Shown here: positions 43,969 through 54,941 of the stretch, one piece after another | Numbering within the stretch: position 1 is the stretch's first letter | How the letters are laid out: every line of letters begins with the position of its first letter | Assembly (NCBI GenBank): GCA_026399025.1 | Contig: JAPLRU010000091.1 | Coordinates: 1-64,000, forward strand | DNA length: 64,000 bases | Reading direction: 5' to 3' | Origin: Methylobacter sp. | Lineage (GTDB): Bacteria; Pseudomonadota; Gammaproteobacteria; Methylococcales; Methylomonadaceae | Position numbers and translations under genes: made by a program | The notes under the pieces: generated by a model | Database searches by the model: none | Seen by the model: the letters and a program-made list of their open reading frames with translations, nothing else | Told to the model about the DNA's origin: nothing

Positions 43969-44286
43969 TCAAACCACCACCGGCTGCACGTCGAGACCGA
44001 CGAGTACGCGTTCTTCGTTGGACAGATCGCCGATGATTTTCTTGATCGGTTCCGGCAGTCGGCGCACCAGTGTCGGTACCGCGAGTATCTGGTCGCCGGC
44101 GGCGAGCTGTGGGGTCTTGATCAGGTCGATGACCTCGATACGATACTGTCCGGCCAGGTGGGTCTCGCAGATGCCCTTGAGATTGGCGAAAGCCGCCAGC
44201 GATTTCGGGGTTTGGCCGGCAACATAAAGACGCAGTTCATACAGAGCCGAGTCCGAGTCGTTTGTGGGTGATTCGTTAGCGCTCAT
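43969..44286 (-). CDS. kaiB: KaiB-family protein, first copy
   Basis: A 105-residue KaiB-like protein: [85 protein letters not shown], which follows the classic KaiB pattern closely. Its ATG overlaps the kaiC stop (ATGA, 44283-44286), so KaiC and this KaiB are translationally coupled. Confidence 0.93.
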   Translation of the reverse strand: MSANESPTNDSDSALYELRLYVAGQTPKSLAAFANLKGICETHLAGQYRIEVIDLIKTPQLAAGDQILAVPTLVRRLPEPIKKIIGDLSNEERVLVGLDVQPVVV

Positions 44287-46022
44287 AAGGTTCCTTTGAT
44301 TCTGTTGTTGCCGGTTTTAACGCCGTCGCGCAGTTGCGCCATGGTGCTGGTGTTTTGCTGCGTAGTTTTTTCCTGCAATACCTCTTGGGCGATGGCGAAG
44401 TTTACTTCCGCTGCTTCCGCTTCGGCTTCGGCTTGCAGCAGAGCGATCTGCGCTTCGATGGCTTTTTGTTTACTGGCGAGTTGTCGCAGTTTGCGCTCGT
44501 GGTCTTGCCGGCGCAGTTCGGCGGCGGCGCGCTCCCTGGACTCTTGCGCCAAGCGCGCGGTGCCGGTGAGTACGCGATCAACGCCGAGATAGACATCCAC
44601 CAGGTCGATGCCTGCATCGCTAAGGATGAATTCGCGGACTTGATTGGAGTGCGCCATACCGCGCGATTTCAATACGTAAATGGTGCGGTTGCGCTCGCCG
44701 TTGAATTCCACATTGCGTAGCAGCAGCCATGTATCCATCAATGAAGATACACCCACCTGCGAATCTTCCGGCGTCGCGCCGCCTGCGGTGAGGCTGGTAA
44801 ATAGCGTAGTGATTTGCTGTTGCTTGAGAAAATCGATCAGCCGCATCAGCGTCGGTTTCACCTCGGCCTCGTTACGTTCGAACGAGAGATTGCTGATCGG
44901 ATCGACAACAATCACGGTCGGCTGAAAATCGCGCACGGTGTCGTGCATCATCACCAGATGCTGCTCCAGTCCGCGTAGTGTGGGCCGCGAGGAGTGGATT
45001 TGGAGCAGTCCCTGTTTTATCCACTGCTCAAGATCGATACCAACCGAACACATATTGCGCAGAATTTGCGCGGGCGACTCCTCGTAGGCAAACAGCAGTG
45101 CACGTTCGCCGCGTCGGCATGCGGCATCGATGAAAGTCGCACCCAGACTACTCTTGCCGGTACCCGGCGAGCCGGAAACGAGCACGCTGCTGCCGCGGAA
45201 TACGCCTTTGCCGCCAAGCATGTCATCAAGCCGCGCGACGCCGGTGGACAGGCGTTGCGCGGAAGCTTCGTGATTAAGCTGTAGCGAGGTAATTGGCAGC
45301 ACCGAAAGGCCGCGTTCGCCAATCAGAAATGGATATTCGTTGGTGCCGTGAACAGAGCCCCGATACTTTACTACGCGCAGGCGGCGAGTGGAAATCTGCT
45401 CGGTTATGCGTTGGTCGAGAATAATCACGCAATCGGCTACGTACTCCTCCAAGCCAAAGCGCGTAACCGCCGCATCCCCCTTCTCGCCGGTGATAATCGC
45501 CGTCATGCCGCGATCCTTCAGCCAGCGAAATAGGCGACGTAATTCGGCGCGCAATATGGCATGGTTCGGTAAACCGGCAAACAATGCCTCGACCGTGTCG
45601 AGCACCACGCGTTTCGCACCGATAGTATCGATTGCGTAGCCGAGTCGGATGAACAGCCCTTCGAGATCATATTCGCCGGTCTCCTCAATTTCACTGCGTT
45701 CGATATGGACGTAATCGAGTACGATCTTTTTCTCCGACACCAGCCGGTCCAGGTCGAAGCCGAGCGAGCGCACATTAGCGGTGAGTTCGGCCGCGTTCTC
45801 TTCGAACATCATGAACACGCCCGGCTCGTCAAACTGCGTTGCTCCGCGCACCAGAAACTCCATGGCGAGCATTGTTTTACCGCTCCCCGCGCTGCCGCTG
45901 ACCAGAGTGGGGCGGCCTGTAGGCAGGCCGCCGCCGGTGATTTCGTCCAGGCCTTGAATGCCGGTAGGCGTCTTGGGCAGAGTAGAAGACGGAGTAGAAA
46001 GCTGATTGTTGTTTTTTGACAT
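44283..46022 (-). CDS. kaiC: KaiC-like double RecA-domain ATPase
   Basis: A 579-residue KaiC homologue with two RecA domains. CI: Walker A GSAGSGKT (43-50), catalytic Glu pair 74-75. CII: Walker A GSPGTGKS (284-291), Glu pair 314-315. By alignment with the Synechococcus protein, the phosphosites Ser431/Thr432 correspond to Ser426/Ser427 (GVSSLMDT), so autophosphorylation is possible with serine in place of threonine. After about residue 485 the KaiA-binding tail is replaced by a long Ala/Glu/Arg coiled coil ([19 protein letters not shown]...[10 protein letters not shown]). No kaiA is present, as in other proteobacteria. Operon order is kaiC, kaiB, kaiB, kinase. It may act in a timer or stress response rather than a true clock. 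Confidence 0.93.
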   Translation of the reverse strand: MSKNNNQLSTPSSTLPKTPTGIQGLDEITGGGLPTGRPTLVSGSAGSGKTMLAMEFLVRGATQFDEPGVFMMFEENAAELTANVRSLGFDLDRLVSEKKIVLDYVHIERSEIEETGEYDLEGLFIRLGYAIDTIGAKRVVLDTVEALFAGLPNHAILRAELRRLFRWLKDRGMTAIITGEKGDAAVTRFGLEEYVADCVIILDQRITEQISTRRLRVVKYRGSVHGTNEYPFLIGERGLSVLPITSLQLNHEASAQRLSTGVARLDDMLGGKGVFRGSSVLVSGSPGTGKSSLGATFIDAACRRGERALLFAYEESPAQILRNMCSVGIDLEQWIKQGLLQIHSSRPTLRGLEQHLVMMHDTVRDFQPTVIVVDPISNLSFERNEAEVKPTLMRLIDFLKQQQITTLFTSLTAGGATPEDSQVGVSSLMDTWLLLRNVEFNGERNRTIYVLKSRGMAHSNQVREFILSDAGIDLVDVYLGVDRVLTGTARLAQESRERAAAELRRQDHERKLRQLASKQKAIEAQIALLQAEAEAEAAEVNFAIAQEVLQEKTTQQNTSTMAQLRDGVKTGNNRIKGTL

Positions 46023-46215
46023 AAGATCGCCGCTTTTGGGTTGGAGGGGTAAATAAAACGGTTTAAACGCCGCTGAGTAAAGTCAGACCGCTTGTTTTAA
46101 TAATCATCCACTGCGAGACAGGAGACATTAAATCGACTAAATCAGCTCGTTTGATTTCAATGTTGTCAAAGTCAACAAAAAACAGTCATATTATGCCGGT
46201 CGTAGCGCTTTTGGT

Positions 46216-47250
46216 TTACTGCTCAGGCTTCCACATCGTTTCAAGCCAAGTGTTGTAAGCGAGTTCAAGACTCGCTGTTTTTTTACTTAAATCACGCCAA
46301 TCTATTTTACTGTCATCGTTTACATCGCCGCAGGTCTTATCTGCAGTCAGCCAACATTGCTCGACATAATCGCGTGTTGCGTTTTGCATCTCGGCGTATT
46401 TTGCCTCCTTATCCTTGTTATCAACACTACCGTCCTGATTTTTATCCGCCTGAGCAAAGTAATCAAAATGAATTTGTTTTTCGATAAAACCGACAAAATT
46501 CGCCACACGGGTATAAACGCCATAAGCCAACGGCAAGGCGCAGCCGTTACCGGAGCTGACAATGCCCGCCAGATAAAGCTGATTGTGTTTTTTAATCAGC
46601 AAAGGTCCGCCGCTATCGCCCTGACACGAATCTTTGCCGCCGTTTATATAGCCCGCGCACATTTTATTCGCGGTGATGACTTGGCGTAGTGAAGTTTGCG
46701 TTTGCGCATTAATATCTTGGCATTCCCGGTTGGAAACAATAGGTAGTTGCACTTCCTGCAATCGGTACGGAAAAAAACTAAAATCGGCGCTCATGTTGCC
46801 CCAGCCAACAACGGTGGATATAACACCCTCCAAGGTATCAGCGCGGTTTTTATTTAACGCAACAGGGGCGATGTTGTTTACCGGTTTTTTAAGTTGCACC
46901 AAAGCAATGTCAAAGTCGAGGTTATTGACATTATAACGGGGATGAGTAATGACACGTTTCACGGCAATTCGTTGTCCGGTATCACGTTTTAAATCATAAA
47001 CACCGGCGACAACATCAAAGGAATGGGAGGTTTCATTAATAACGCAATGCGATGCAGTCAGCACCCAATCCGGTGCAATTAGCGAACCGCCGCAAAATTG
47101 CCCTTTGTAATTCGATTTATCCTTGGATATAAGCGCAACTGCCATAGGATAGGCATCAGGTGGCGCATCTACCCCGCCGACAATGCGTTCATTGGCTTGA
47201 GAATTAGCGACAACGAGTGATAACAAGCTAAGCGATAAATATTTTTTCAT
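46216..47250 (-). CDS. Secreted trypsin-like protease with C-terminal EF-hand/dockerin-like pair
   Basis: A 344-residue exported S1-family serine protease. Signal peptide 1 to about 20 (LSLSLLSLVVANSQA), then RIVGG at 22-26, so the activation site comes almost at once and there is hardly any propeptide. Catalytic triad: TASHC (His68), DFDIALV (Asp114), CQGDSGGP (Ser213); Asp207, six residues before the serine, predicts cleavage after Arg/Lys. At the C-terminus two calcium-loop motifs, DKNQDGSVDNKD (269-280) and DVNDDSKIDWRD (309-320), resemble a dockerin or EF-hand pair. Stands alone between the kai operon and small genes. Extracellular proteolysis with Ca2+ control is likely (inference). Confidence 0.88.
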   Translation of the reverse strand: MKKYLSLSLLSLVVANSQANERIVGGVDAPPDAYPMAVALISKDKSNYKGQFCGGSLIAPDWVLTASHCVINETSHSFDVVAGVYDLKRDTGQRIAVKRVITHPRYNVNNLDFDIALVQLKKPVNNIAPVALNKNRADTLEGVISTVVGWGNMSADFSFFPYRLQEVQLPIVSNRECQDINAQTQTSLRQVITANKMCAGYINGGKDSCQGDSGGPLLIKKHNQLYLAGIVSSGNGCALPLAYGVYTRVANFVGFIEKQIHFDYFAQADKNQDGSVDNKDKEAKYAEMQNATRDYVEQCWLTADKTCGDVNDDSKIDWRDLSKKTASLELAYNTWLETMWKPEQ

Positions 47251-47688
47251 CTGTTAAGTCCAAAATATTAAAAAGGATAAGTGTGCCACGCCTGACGTAA
47301 AGCAAAGTTGGAGGCGTGAGTAAGGGTAGATGTCGAATCTTTTTCAATGATAAGTGATTTTTGTTTTTTTTGAGAAGAAAAGGTCTTTAATGTATTTCGG
47401 AGCAGCCGATTCATGTTTGGCACTCAATTTTCCGGTAAGGAGAGTGATTGATGTATAGCGGTTTGGTGGATAAGCCTGAAACATCCACAAACCTGAATTT
47501 AGTGAGTAGTAAGGGTACAGATATTGCCAGGCTTTTATCGAGAGCTTTTACCCTGATTTATTTGATAAAGCTTGAAAAAATAACGCTTAAATTACAAAAG
47601 GTCGCGGAGGATGTTTTTTAAACCGGAAGGGAGTATTATCCGGCTTCACCTTAAAAATAATAATACATATCAAATATGAGGAGGGATC
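47251..47688. other. Intergenic region upstream of the protease
   Basis: A 438-bp stretch. It includes the protease promoter region and one possible small gene at 47451-47621, listed separately. Nothing else is recognisable. Confidence 0.4.
47451..47621 (+). CDS. Possible 56-residue protein
   Basis: An open frame with a good AAGGAGAG site eight bases before the ATG, encoding MYSGLVDKPETSTNLNLVSS and a basic, leucine-rich tail (LSRAFTLIYLIKLEKITLKLQKVAEDVF). No family recognised. It ends 67 bp before the next small membrane protein on the same strand. It could be a chance frame. Confidence 0.3.
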   Translation: MYSGLVDKPETSTNLNLVSSKGTDIARLLSRAFTLIYLIKLEKITLKLQKVAEDVF

Positions 47689-47895
47689 ATGGGTGAAGTT
47701 GTTTGGCTGTTTATCATTATGATAATTGTGGCGGCGTTTGGGTTCGCGCCGTTAGGCTATTTTATTTACCGTTTTACCAAAGGCGGCGACAAGCCATTGG
47801 GTGATATTGAACCGCATGGCGATAGTCCGTCGCTGGTGAATGATTTTGCAGAAAAAGCCATTAAATTCGTTAAAGATAAGCTCGCTAAAAAGTAA
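47689..47895 (+). CDS. Small single-pass membrane protein
   Basis: A 68-residue protein with one hydrophobic segment (VVWLFIIMIIVAAFGFAPLGYFIY, residues 4-27), then a KGGDKPLGDIEPHGDSPS linker and a basic amphipathic helix (VNDFAEKAIKFVKDKLAKK). A strong GAGGAGGG site precedes the ATG. No family is recognised. The layout is that of small inner-membrane regulators or stress proteins, but that is only a resemblance. Confidence 0.6.
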   Translation: MGEVVWLFIIMIIVAAFGFAPLGYFIYRFTKGGDKPLGDIEPHGDSPSLVNDFAEKAIKFVKDKLAKK

Positions 47896-47945
47896 CAGTT
47901 GTTGATGAGCTTCCAGGCGAATCGCATCGTCTGGAAGCTTTTCTA

Positions 47946-48689
47946 TCACACGCTGCAGGTTGGACAGCTCGGGTTAAGCCGCAGTTTCATCGTATTCCAT
48001 TCCATCGTTAATCCATCCAGCAACAATAACCGTCCGGTTAATGTTTCGCCGATATTCATGATCAATTTCATCGCTTCCAAGGCCTGAACGCTGCCGATGA
48101 TGCCGGTAACGGGCGCTATAACGCCGTTAGTCGCGCAATTTTGCAATTCCTCGCCGTCGCTGCTGTATAAGCAATTGTAGCAGGGGCTGTTATTTCGGCC
48201 CGGCGTAAACACCGTCACTTGGCCTTCAAAGCGAATCGCCGCGCCCGAAACCAGCGGCGTTCGATGTTTGACGCAGGCTTTATTAATCGCAAAGCGGGTT
48301 GAGAAATTATCGCTACAGTCCAAAACCACATCCGCTCGAGTGACTTCCAATTCAAGTTGTTGACTTTCCAATCGTTGTTTAACGGCTGTTATGTTGACCT
48401 CGGGATTTAGCCGATTAAGCGTCTGACGGGTTGAAATTACTTTATCAGTCCCAATATCGTCTGTGTGATGAGTAATTTGCCTTTGTAAATTCGATAGGTC
48501 TACGGTGTCATTATCATAAATAGTGATACTGCCGACACCGGCCGCAGCCAAATAAATCGCAGCAGGTGAGCCGAGTCCGCCGGCGCCGACGATCAGCACC
48601 TTGGCGGCAAGAAGTTTTTGCTGGCCCTCAATATCGATTTGAGGAAGCATGATCTGACGGCTGTAACGTAGCAGTTGGTTGTCGTTCAT
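47946..48689 (-). CDS. ThiF/MoeB-family adenylyltransferase
   Basis: A 247-residue E1-like enzyme that adenylates the C-terminal glycine of a small sulfur carrier (MoaD or ThiS) for molybdopterin or thiamine synthesis. I chose the ATG at 48689, giving MNDNQLLRYSRQIMLPQID, the usual start of this family; an earlier start would run into the groES promoter. Motifs: VLIVGAGGLGSPAAIYLAAAGVG (nucleotide binding), DNDTVDLSNLQRQ, DCSDNFSTRFAINKACVKHRTPLVSGAA, NCATNGVIAPVTGIIGS, and zinc-site cysteines CYNCLY and CPTC. No carrier or moe/thi gene is adjacent, so MoeB and ThiF cannot be told apart. Divergent from groESL. Confidence 0.87.
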   Translation of the reverse strand: MNDNQLLRYSRQIMLPQIDIEGQQKLLAAKVLIVGAGGLGSPAAIYLAAAGVGSITIYDNDTVDLSNLQRQITHHTDDIGTDKVISTRQTLNRLNPEVNITAVKQRLESQQLELEVTRADVVLDCSDNFSTRFAINKACVKHRTPLVSGAAIRFEGQVTVFTPGRNNSPCYNCLYSSDGEELQNCATNGVIAPVTGIIGSVQALEAMKLIMNIGETLTGRLLLLDGLTMEWNTMKLRLNPSCPTCSV

Positions 48690-48735
48690 AGGCGATGGGG
48701 TTGCTGTAAGGTGAGGGCAAATGATGCCAAAGAAC

Positions 48736-48763
48736 TTGACACTCTGCAAAAGCTCATTATCAT
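48736..48763 (+). promoter_or_regulatory. Sigma70-type promoter of groES-groEL
   Basis: TTGACA (48736-48741) and TATCAT (48758-48763) with 16 bp between them. The CIRCE operator begins at the last base of the -10 box, so bound HrcA would cover the transcription start. Confidence 0.75.
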
Positions 48764-48789
48764 TAGCACTCATTACTAGCGAGTGCTAA
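48763..48789. promoter_or_regulatory. CIRCE operator (HrcA site)
   Basis: Perfect TTAGCACTC-N9-GAGTGCTAA, the consensus HrcA operator. It sits between the promoter and groES, 41 bp before the start codon. It implies that hrcA exists elsewhere in the genome and that groESL is repressed by HrcA until heat stress. Confidence 0.97.
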
Positions 48790-48830
48790 TAACAAAGTTT
48801 ACCCTTTAAATTTAATGTTAGGAGATATTG

Positions 48831-49118
48831 ATGAAAATACGTCCGTTACACGACAGAGTGATAGTCAAACGCGTTGATGAAGAAACGACAACTCCCGGCG
48901 GTATTTTATTGCCCGGTTCGGCGGCTGAAAAACCAAGCCAAGGCGTGATTTTGGCTGTAGGCAACGGCAAACCGCTGGACAATGGCACGGTACGCGCTTT
49001 GGAAGTTAAAGTCGGCGATAAGGTGTTGTTTGGCAAATATTCCGGCAACGAAGTTAAAGTTGACGGTGAAGAACTGATCGTTATGCGTGAAGAAGACATC
49101 ATGGGCGTTTTAGGTTAA
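48831..49118 (+). CDS. groS: Co-chaperonin GroES
   Basis: Seven-subunit lid of the GroEL chaperonin. 95 aa from the ATG at 48831, which has GGAG eight bases upstream (a TTG directly before it is not needed). Full family text: [18 protein letters not shown], the mobile loop [31 protein letters not shown] and EEDIMGVL. First gene of groESL under CIRCE control. Confidence 0.98.
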   Translation: MKIRPLHDRVIVKRVDEETTTPGGILLPGSAAEKPSQGVILAVGNGKPLDNGTVRALEVKVGDKVLFGKYSGNEVKVDGEELIVMREEDIMGVLG

Positions 49119-49154
49119 TCCTGAACTCGTCTATCACATTCACATACAAAATAG

Positions 49155-50819
<1,665 letters not shown>

Positions 50820-50857
50820 GTCTGCCGTCTTAAAGCCTGGTTGCTTTAAGCGAAAGG

Positions 50858-50896
50858 AAAGCCCCGGTTGTTATTGAAACAGCCGGGGCTTTTTTA
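50858..50896 (+). terminator. Rho-independent terminator of groESL
   Basis: AAAGCCCCGG and CCGGGGCTTTTTT form a GC-rich stem with further TTGTT/AACA pairing, followed by a T-run. It lies 39 bp past the groL stop. Confidence 0.92.
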
Positions 50897-51097
50897 TGGT
50901 CTCGATTTTTACAATTTCGAGCTGGAAGTTGTCGGCATTTATAGGAGACTGTGCTAAATTTACTCAATTTTTTCACCGTAAAATGCTTGATAAAACCTGT
51001 GCAACCCTTCCTGACGAGTAACTTTTGAGCCGGCAAGGACCCCGCTCATTCGCATCCGGAAAATTTATAGCCGACCTACTCCCGACAATTATTACCC
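50897..51097. other. Intergenic region before the pilus ATPase gene
   Basis: About 200 bp that must hold the promoter of the pilus gene set. No distinct element was recognised, and the ribosome site before the ATG at 51098 is weak. Confidence 0.35.
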
Positions 51098-52804
51098 ATG
51101 GATATTACCAAAAAAATTCGTATCGGCGATCTACTGGTGCAAAACCGTATTATCACCGAGGAACAACTACTATCGGCCTTGGCCGAACAAAAGAAAACCG
51201 GGCGGCAACTGGGCCGTACCCTGATCAATTTAAACTACATCGCTGAAACGGAACTGCTTAATTTCCTGTCACAGCAATTAAATATTCCCTTTTTAGATAT
51301 TTCCCAATATCCCCGCAAACCGGAAGCCATCAAATTATTGCCTGAAACCGCAGCCCGGCGTTTTCGCGTATTGCTGCTGGAAAATAACGAATTCGATGTG
51401 CTGTTGGCAATGGCGGATCCTACCGACTTAATGGGCTTGGATGAGTTAAGTCGTATCCTGAAAAAAACCATTCGCCCGGCCGTGGTTAGAGAATCGGATC
51501 TGTTAATGGCGATAGACCAGTCCTATCGCCGTACCGCTGAAATCAATAATCTGGCCGAACAATTGCGCAGCGATATGTCCGAAGAGGACAATATCGATCT
51601 TAATACGCTGCTGACATCAGGCGAAGCGGCCGACGCGCCGGTGGTGAAGCTGCTGAAATCGGTGTTTGAAGATGCCGTGCAAGTGCGGGTTTCCGATATT
51701 CATATCGAGCCGCAAGAACATAAACTGTACATCCGCTTTCGCATTGACGGCGTTCTGCATCAGCAGACTGAAGCCGATCTTAAAATTGCTACCGCGCTGG
51801 TGTTGCGGCTCAAACTGATGTCCGGCCTGGATATTTCCGAAAAGCGTTTGCCCCAGGACGGCCGCTTTCAGATTAAAGTGCGTCAGCAAACCGTCGACGT
51901 GCGTATATCGACCATGCCGACCATTTACGGCGAATCCGTGGTCATGCGTTTGTTGATCCAAAATGCCGAAGGATTTTCACTGGAAAAACTGGGCATGCCG
52001 ACCGAGATGCTGGCGCGCTTTCGCAAACTGCTGCATCGCCCGGACGGCATGATATTAGTGACCGGGCCAACCGGTAGCGGAAAAACCACGACGCTTTATG
52101 CCGCTCTCAGCGAGCTTAATTCCGCGGCCAATAAGATCATTACCGTCGAAGATCCGGTCGAATATCGTTTGCCGGGCATTAACCAAGTGCAAGTCAACGA
52201 AAAGATCGAACTCGATTTTGCCAAGGTATTGCGTTCCTCTTTACGTCAAGATCCCGACATCATCCTGGTGGGCGAAATGCGCGACCACGAAACCGCGCAG
52301 ATTGGCTTGCGTGCCGCAATGACCGGCCATTTAGTCTTATCGACCCTGCATACCAACGATGCGGTCAGCTCGCCGATTCGTCTGATCGACATGGGCGTAC
52401 CCCGCTTTATGGTCGCCATGTCCTTGCTGGCTGTCATTGCCCAGCGCTTGGTGCGGGTGGTTTGCGAAAGTTGCGTCCAGCCCTCTATCCCAGAACCCTT
52501 CGAACAGACTTGGCTCAAACTTGAATTGGGCGATACCATCGACCGGCATAGCTTTGTTCGGGGCAGAGGCTGTACGCATTGTAACGGCACCGGTTATCAA
52601 GGCCGAATAGGTATTTACGAACTGCTGGAAATGAATACCGAACTGACCGACGCGGCCAACCATCACGACACCAATATTTTCATTAAGCAGGCTCGCCGAC
52701 AGATGACCGGAAGAACACTACGCAGCAGCGTGGTGGCTATGGTGGTAGCCAAACGCACCACGGTTTCGGAAGCCATGCGCATCAGTAACCAATTCGATGA
52801 ATAG
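51098..52804 (+). CDS. mshE: MSHA-type pilus assembly ATPase with MshEN c-di-GMP domain
   Basis: A 568-residue secretion/pilus ATPase of the GspE/PilB/MshE family that powers pilus extension. The N-terminal region is an MshEN domain: RIGDLLVQNRIITEEQLLSALAEQKKTGRQLGRTLINLNYIAETELLNFLSQQLNIPFLDI matches the RLG-x-LL...LG-x-L pattern that binds c-di-GMP in Vibrio MshE. The ATPase core has Walker A GPTGSGKTTTL, the Asp box ITVEDPVEYRLPGINQVQV, Walker B ILVGEMRD, and a His box LSTLHTNDA. Two CxxC pairs (CESC, CTHC) give the usual zinc site. It is followed by the platform protein gene after 68 bp. GspE is possible, but the neighbours and N-terminus favour MshE. Confidence 0.85.
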   Translation: MDITKKIRIGDLLVQNRIITEEQLLSALAEQKKTGRQLGRTLINLNYIAETELLNFLSQQLNIPFLDISQYPRKPEAIKLLPETAARRFRVLLLENNEFDVLLAMADPTDLMGLDELSRILKKTIRPAVVRESDLLMAIDQSYRRTAEINNLAEQLRSDMSEEDNIDLNTLLTSGEAADAPVVKLLKSVFEDAVQVRVSDIHIEPQEHKLYIRFRIDGVLHQQTEADLKIATALVLRLKLMSGLDISEKRLPQDGRFQIKVRQQTVDVRISTMPTIYGESVVMRLLIQNAEGFSLEKLGMPTEMLARFRKLLHRPDGMILVTGPTGSGKTTTLYAALSELNSAANKIITVEDPVEYRLPGINQVQVNEKIELDFAKVLRSSLRQDPDIILVGEMRDHETAQIGLRAAMTGHLVLSTLHTNDAVSSPIRLIDMGVPRFMVAMSLLAVIAQRLVRVVCESCVQPSIPEPFEQTWLKLELGDTIDRHSFVRGRGCTHCNGTGYQGRIGIYELLEMNTELTDAANHHDTNIFIKQARRQMTGRTLRSSVVAMVVAKRTTVSEAMRISNQFDE

Positions 52805-52872
52805 ACAATGCCGCGAATAACGGAACCTACGCCTCATTCGGTTTAACCTTTACTCTTTAACTTATTCCCGCA

Positions 52873-54102
52873 ATGCCATTTTTCTCCTATAAAGGCCGTA
52901 ACAACAAAGGCGAGCTGGTAAAAGGCGTATTAGAGGGTTATGACTCTAGCGCTTTGGCAAGACAGCTGGTCGGTATCGGTATAACGCCGATCGAAATTAT
53001 TCCCGGCCCGGCGCCTCGCGCCGAAAATAGCCCGTCCTCCATCAGTCTGTTTGAAGAACGCATCAACCCGATGGATGTCATGATGTTCAGCCGGCAGATG
53101 TATACCCTGCTTAAGGCCGGCATTCCTATCATGAGCGCCCTGAGCGGGCTGCTGTCATCGACCAAAAACAAGGCCTTCGTCAAAGTCATCGCCGATATCC
53201 GTTCGAGTCTCGATAGCGGCCGTGAGCTATCCGCCGCGCTCAACCAGCACCCGAAACTGTTTAACAGTTTTTATATCAGCATGATACGCGTCGGCGAAAC
53301 GACCGGTATGTTGGACAGGATATTTCTGCGCTTGTTCGATCATCTGGAGTTTGAAAAATTTATGCGCGACCAGATTAAGGCGGCGCTGCGTTATCCTTCC
53401 TTTGTGATGATGGCGATGGTGGTGGCGGTTGTGGTGATTAACATCTTCGTGATTCCGGCCTTTGCCAAAGTGTTTTCGAACATGGGGGCCGAACTACCCT
53501 TAATGACGCGCGTTTTATTGAATTTTTCTAACTTTATGATCACCTCATGGCCCCATTTGCTGGTCGGCTTCGTTGGCGGCGCCTATTTATTCCGTACTTA
53601 TATCGCTTCGGATAAAGGCAAATATCAGTGGGACGGTTTTAAATTAAAAACGCCGATTGCCGGTCCGATTGTCCATAAAGCCACCATGGCGCGCTTTGCC
53701 CGGAGTTTCGCGCTGTCTACCAAGAGCGGCGTACCGATCATGAGCGCGTTAAGTTTGGTCGCGCAAACCGTCGATAACGATTTTATTGCGCAGAAAGTAG
53801 AGCAAATGCGTCTCGGCGTTGAGCGTGGCGAATCTATTTATCGCACCGCAACGAATACCGGCGTTTTTAATCCCTTGGTCTTACAAATGATATCGGTCGG
53901 CGAAGAGTCGGGCTCATTGGATGACTTAATGGAAGAAATTGCCGATATGTACCAGCGCGATGTCGAATACGAAATCAAAACCTTGGGCGCTAAAATAGAA
54001 CCGATATTGATCGTTTTTCTGGGCATACTCGTGCTTATCCTGGCCTTGGGTATTTTCCTGCCGATTTGGGATCTCGGCAAAGTATCGCTCCATAAAAGCT
54101 AA
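52873..54102 (+). CDS. mshG: Pilus inner-membrane platform protein (MshG/PilC/GspF family)
   Basis: A 409-residue polytopic membrane protein that turns ATPase motion into pilin insertion. N-terminal FSYKGRNNKGELVKGVLEGYDSSALARQLVGIGITPIEI, two T2SSF domains (MFSRQMYTLLKAGIPIMSALSGL and FARSFALSTKSGVPIMSALSLV), and membrane segments near 170-190, 225-245 and 380-400. VGETTGMLDRIFLRL and VGEESGSLDDLMEEIADMY are the usual conserved repeats of the two domains. Its stop overlaps the next ATG by one base. Confidence 0.87.
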   Translation: MPFFSYKGRNNKGELVKGVLEGYDSSALARQLVGIGITPIEIIPGPAPRAENSPSSISLFEERINPMDVMMFSRQMYTLLKAGIPIMSALSGLLSSTKNKAFVKVIADIRSSLDSGRELSAALNQHPKLFNSFYISMIRVGETTGMLDRIFLRLFDHLEFEKFMRDQIKAALRYPSFVMMAMVVAVVVINIFVIPAFAKVFSNMGAELPLMTRVLLNFSNFMITSWPHLLVGFVGGAYLFRTYIASDKGKYQWDGFKLKTPIAGPIVHKATMARFARSFALSTKSGVPIMSALSLVAQTVDNDFIAQKVEQMRLGVERGESIYRTATNTGVFNPLVLQMISVGEESGSLDDLMEEIADMYQRDVEYEIKTLGAKIEPILIVFLGILVLILALGIFLPIWDLGKVSLHKS

Positions 54103-54566
54103 TGATGAAGCCGAACAAACCACAGCAATGCGGCGCCAGCCGTTTCGATTTCGCCATTTCGGTCAGCGTTATCGCCCTATTAGCGACCGCCTTGCTGTTT
54201 GCGCTTATCTACGCGCAAAACCAAGTTGAGGCGATAACGATGGAAACCGATCTGGTCAATATGCGTTGGGGACTGCGCGAGTTGTGGAGTCATCGTAATG
54301 CGACCGGACAGTCGCTGACGGTTAGCGAAATAGACAACGCCAATCCGATAAAATTTCTGAACGATCGACCGGAAAATTATCGCGGCGAATACGCAGAAAC
54401 ACCGCCTGACGCTCAATCTATCTGGTATTTCGATACCAAGACTCAGCGCTTGGTCTATGTTTTTAGCGACGGCCATCAGCTCCGTTATCGATTGACCGGC
54501 ACCGCCAAGCTCGATCGGGCGTCATTGGGAGCGATGGGAGGAATAGATTTGGTGCTTGATCAATAG
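54102..54566 (+). CDS. MshF-like pilus accessory protein
   Basis: A 154-residue protein with one N-terminal membrane segment (FDFAISVSVIALLATALLFALIYAQ, about 16-40) followed by a periplasmic part. It lacks the G/FTLIE prepilin cleavage motif. Position after mshG and size fit MshF of the MSHA cluster. Similarity cannot be judged without a search. The one-base overlap (TAATG) with mshG indicates cotranscription. Confidence 0.55.
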   Translation: MMKPNKPQQCGASRFDFAISVSVIALLATALLFALIYAQNQVEAITMETDLVNMRWGLRELWSHRNATGQSLTVSEIDNANPIKFLNDRPENYRGEYAETPPDAQSIWYFDTKTQRLVYVFSDGHQLRYRLTGTAKLDRASLGAMGGIDLVLDQ

Positions 54567-54686
54567 CGGCGGGGATGTGGTATGACATTAAACGGACTTT
54601 GAAAAAGGCCTAATGCCATTGCTTAACGGTAGCTTAAACCAGTGATAAAATTAAAAACACCCAGTCTGTTCAATAAGGAATAAGTA
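54567..54686. other. Intergenic stretch in the pilus set
   Basis: Nothing clear, only AT-rich text before the decayed small gene. Confidence 0.3.
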
Positions 54687-54927
54687 ATGACGGATAATGT
54701 AGAAAACAGAATAGTGGGACATTTACAAACGATCCGTGCAAAATGGCCGGTGTTCGTAATGATGTGGGAGATCTAAAATTGCGCATCGATTCAATTGAAG
54801 AACCTACAGCAGGCGCGAGACGCGATTTGTCCGTTTTATACAGCGCCTTGCAATTACTCATAAACGGCTGGATCACAACGGAAATCGGCTGGAACGCATC
54901 GAACGCCGCCCGGACTTAGTCGCGTAG
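54687..54927 (+). pseudogene. Decayed small coiled-coil protein gene
   Basis: Reading across two frameshifts gives MTDNVENRIVGHLQTIRAK, then AGVRNDVGDLKLRIDSIEE...ARRDLSVLYS, then ALAITHKRLDHNGNRLERIERRPDLVA and a TAG at 54927. The uncorrected frame stops after 29 codons. The heptad pattern and RLERIERRLDLV-type ending resemble small unknown proteins often seen near mobile genes. The first shift is near 54743 (AAAATGG) and the second near 54848. Function of the intact family unknown. Confidence 0.6.
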
Positions 54928-54941
54928 GTTACGCTAAGCTC

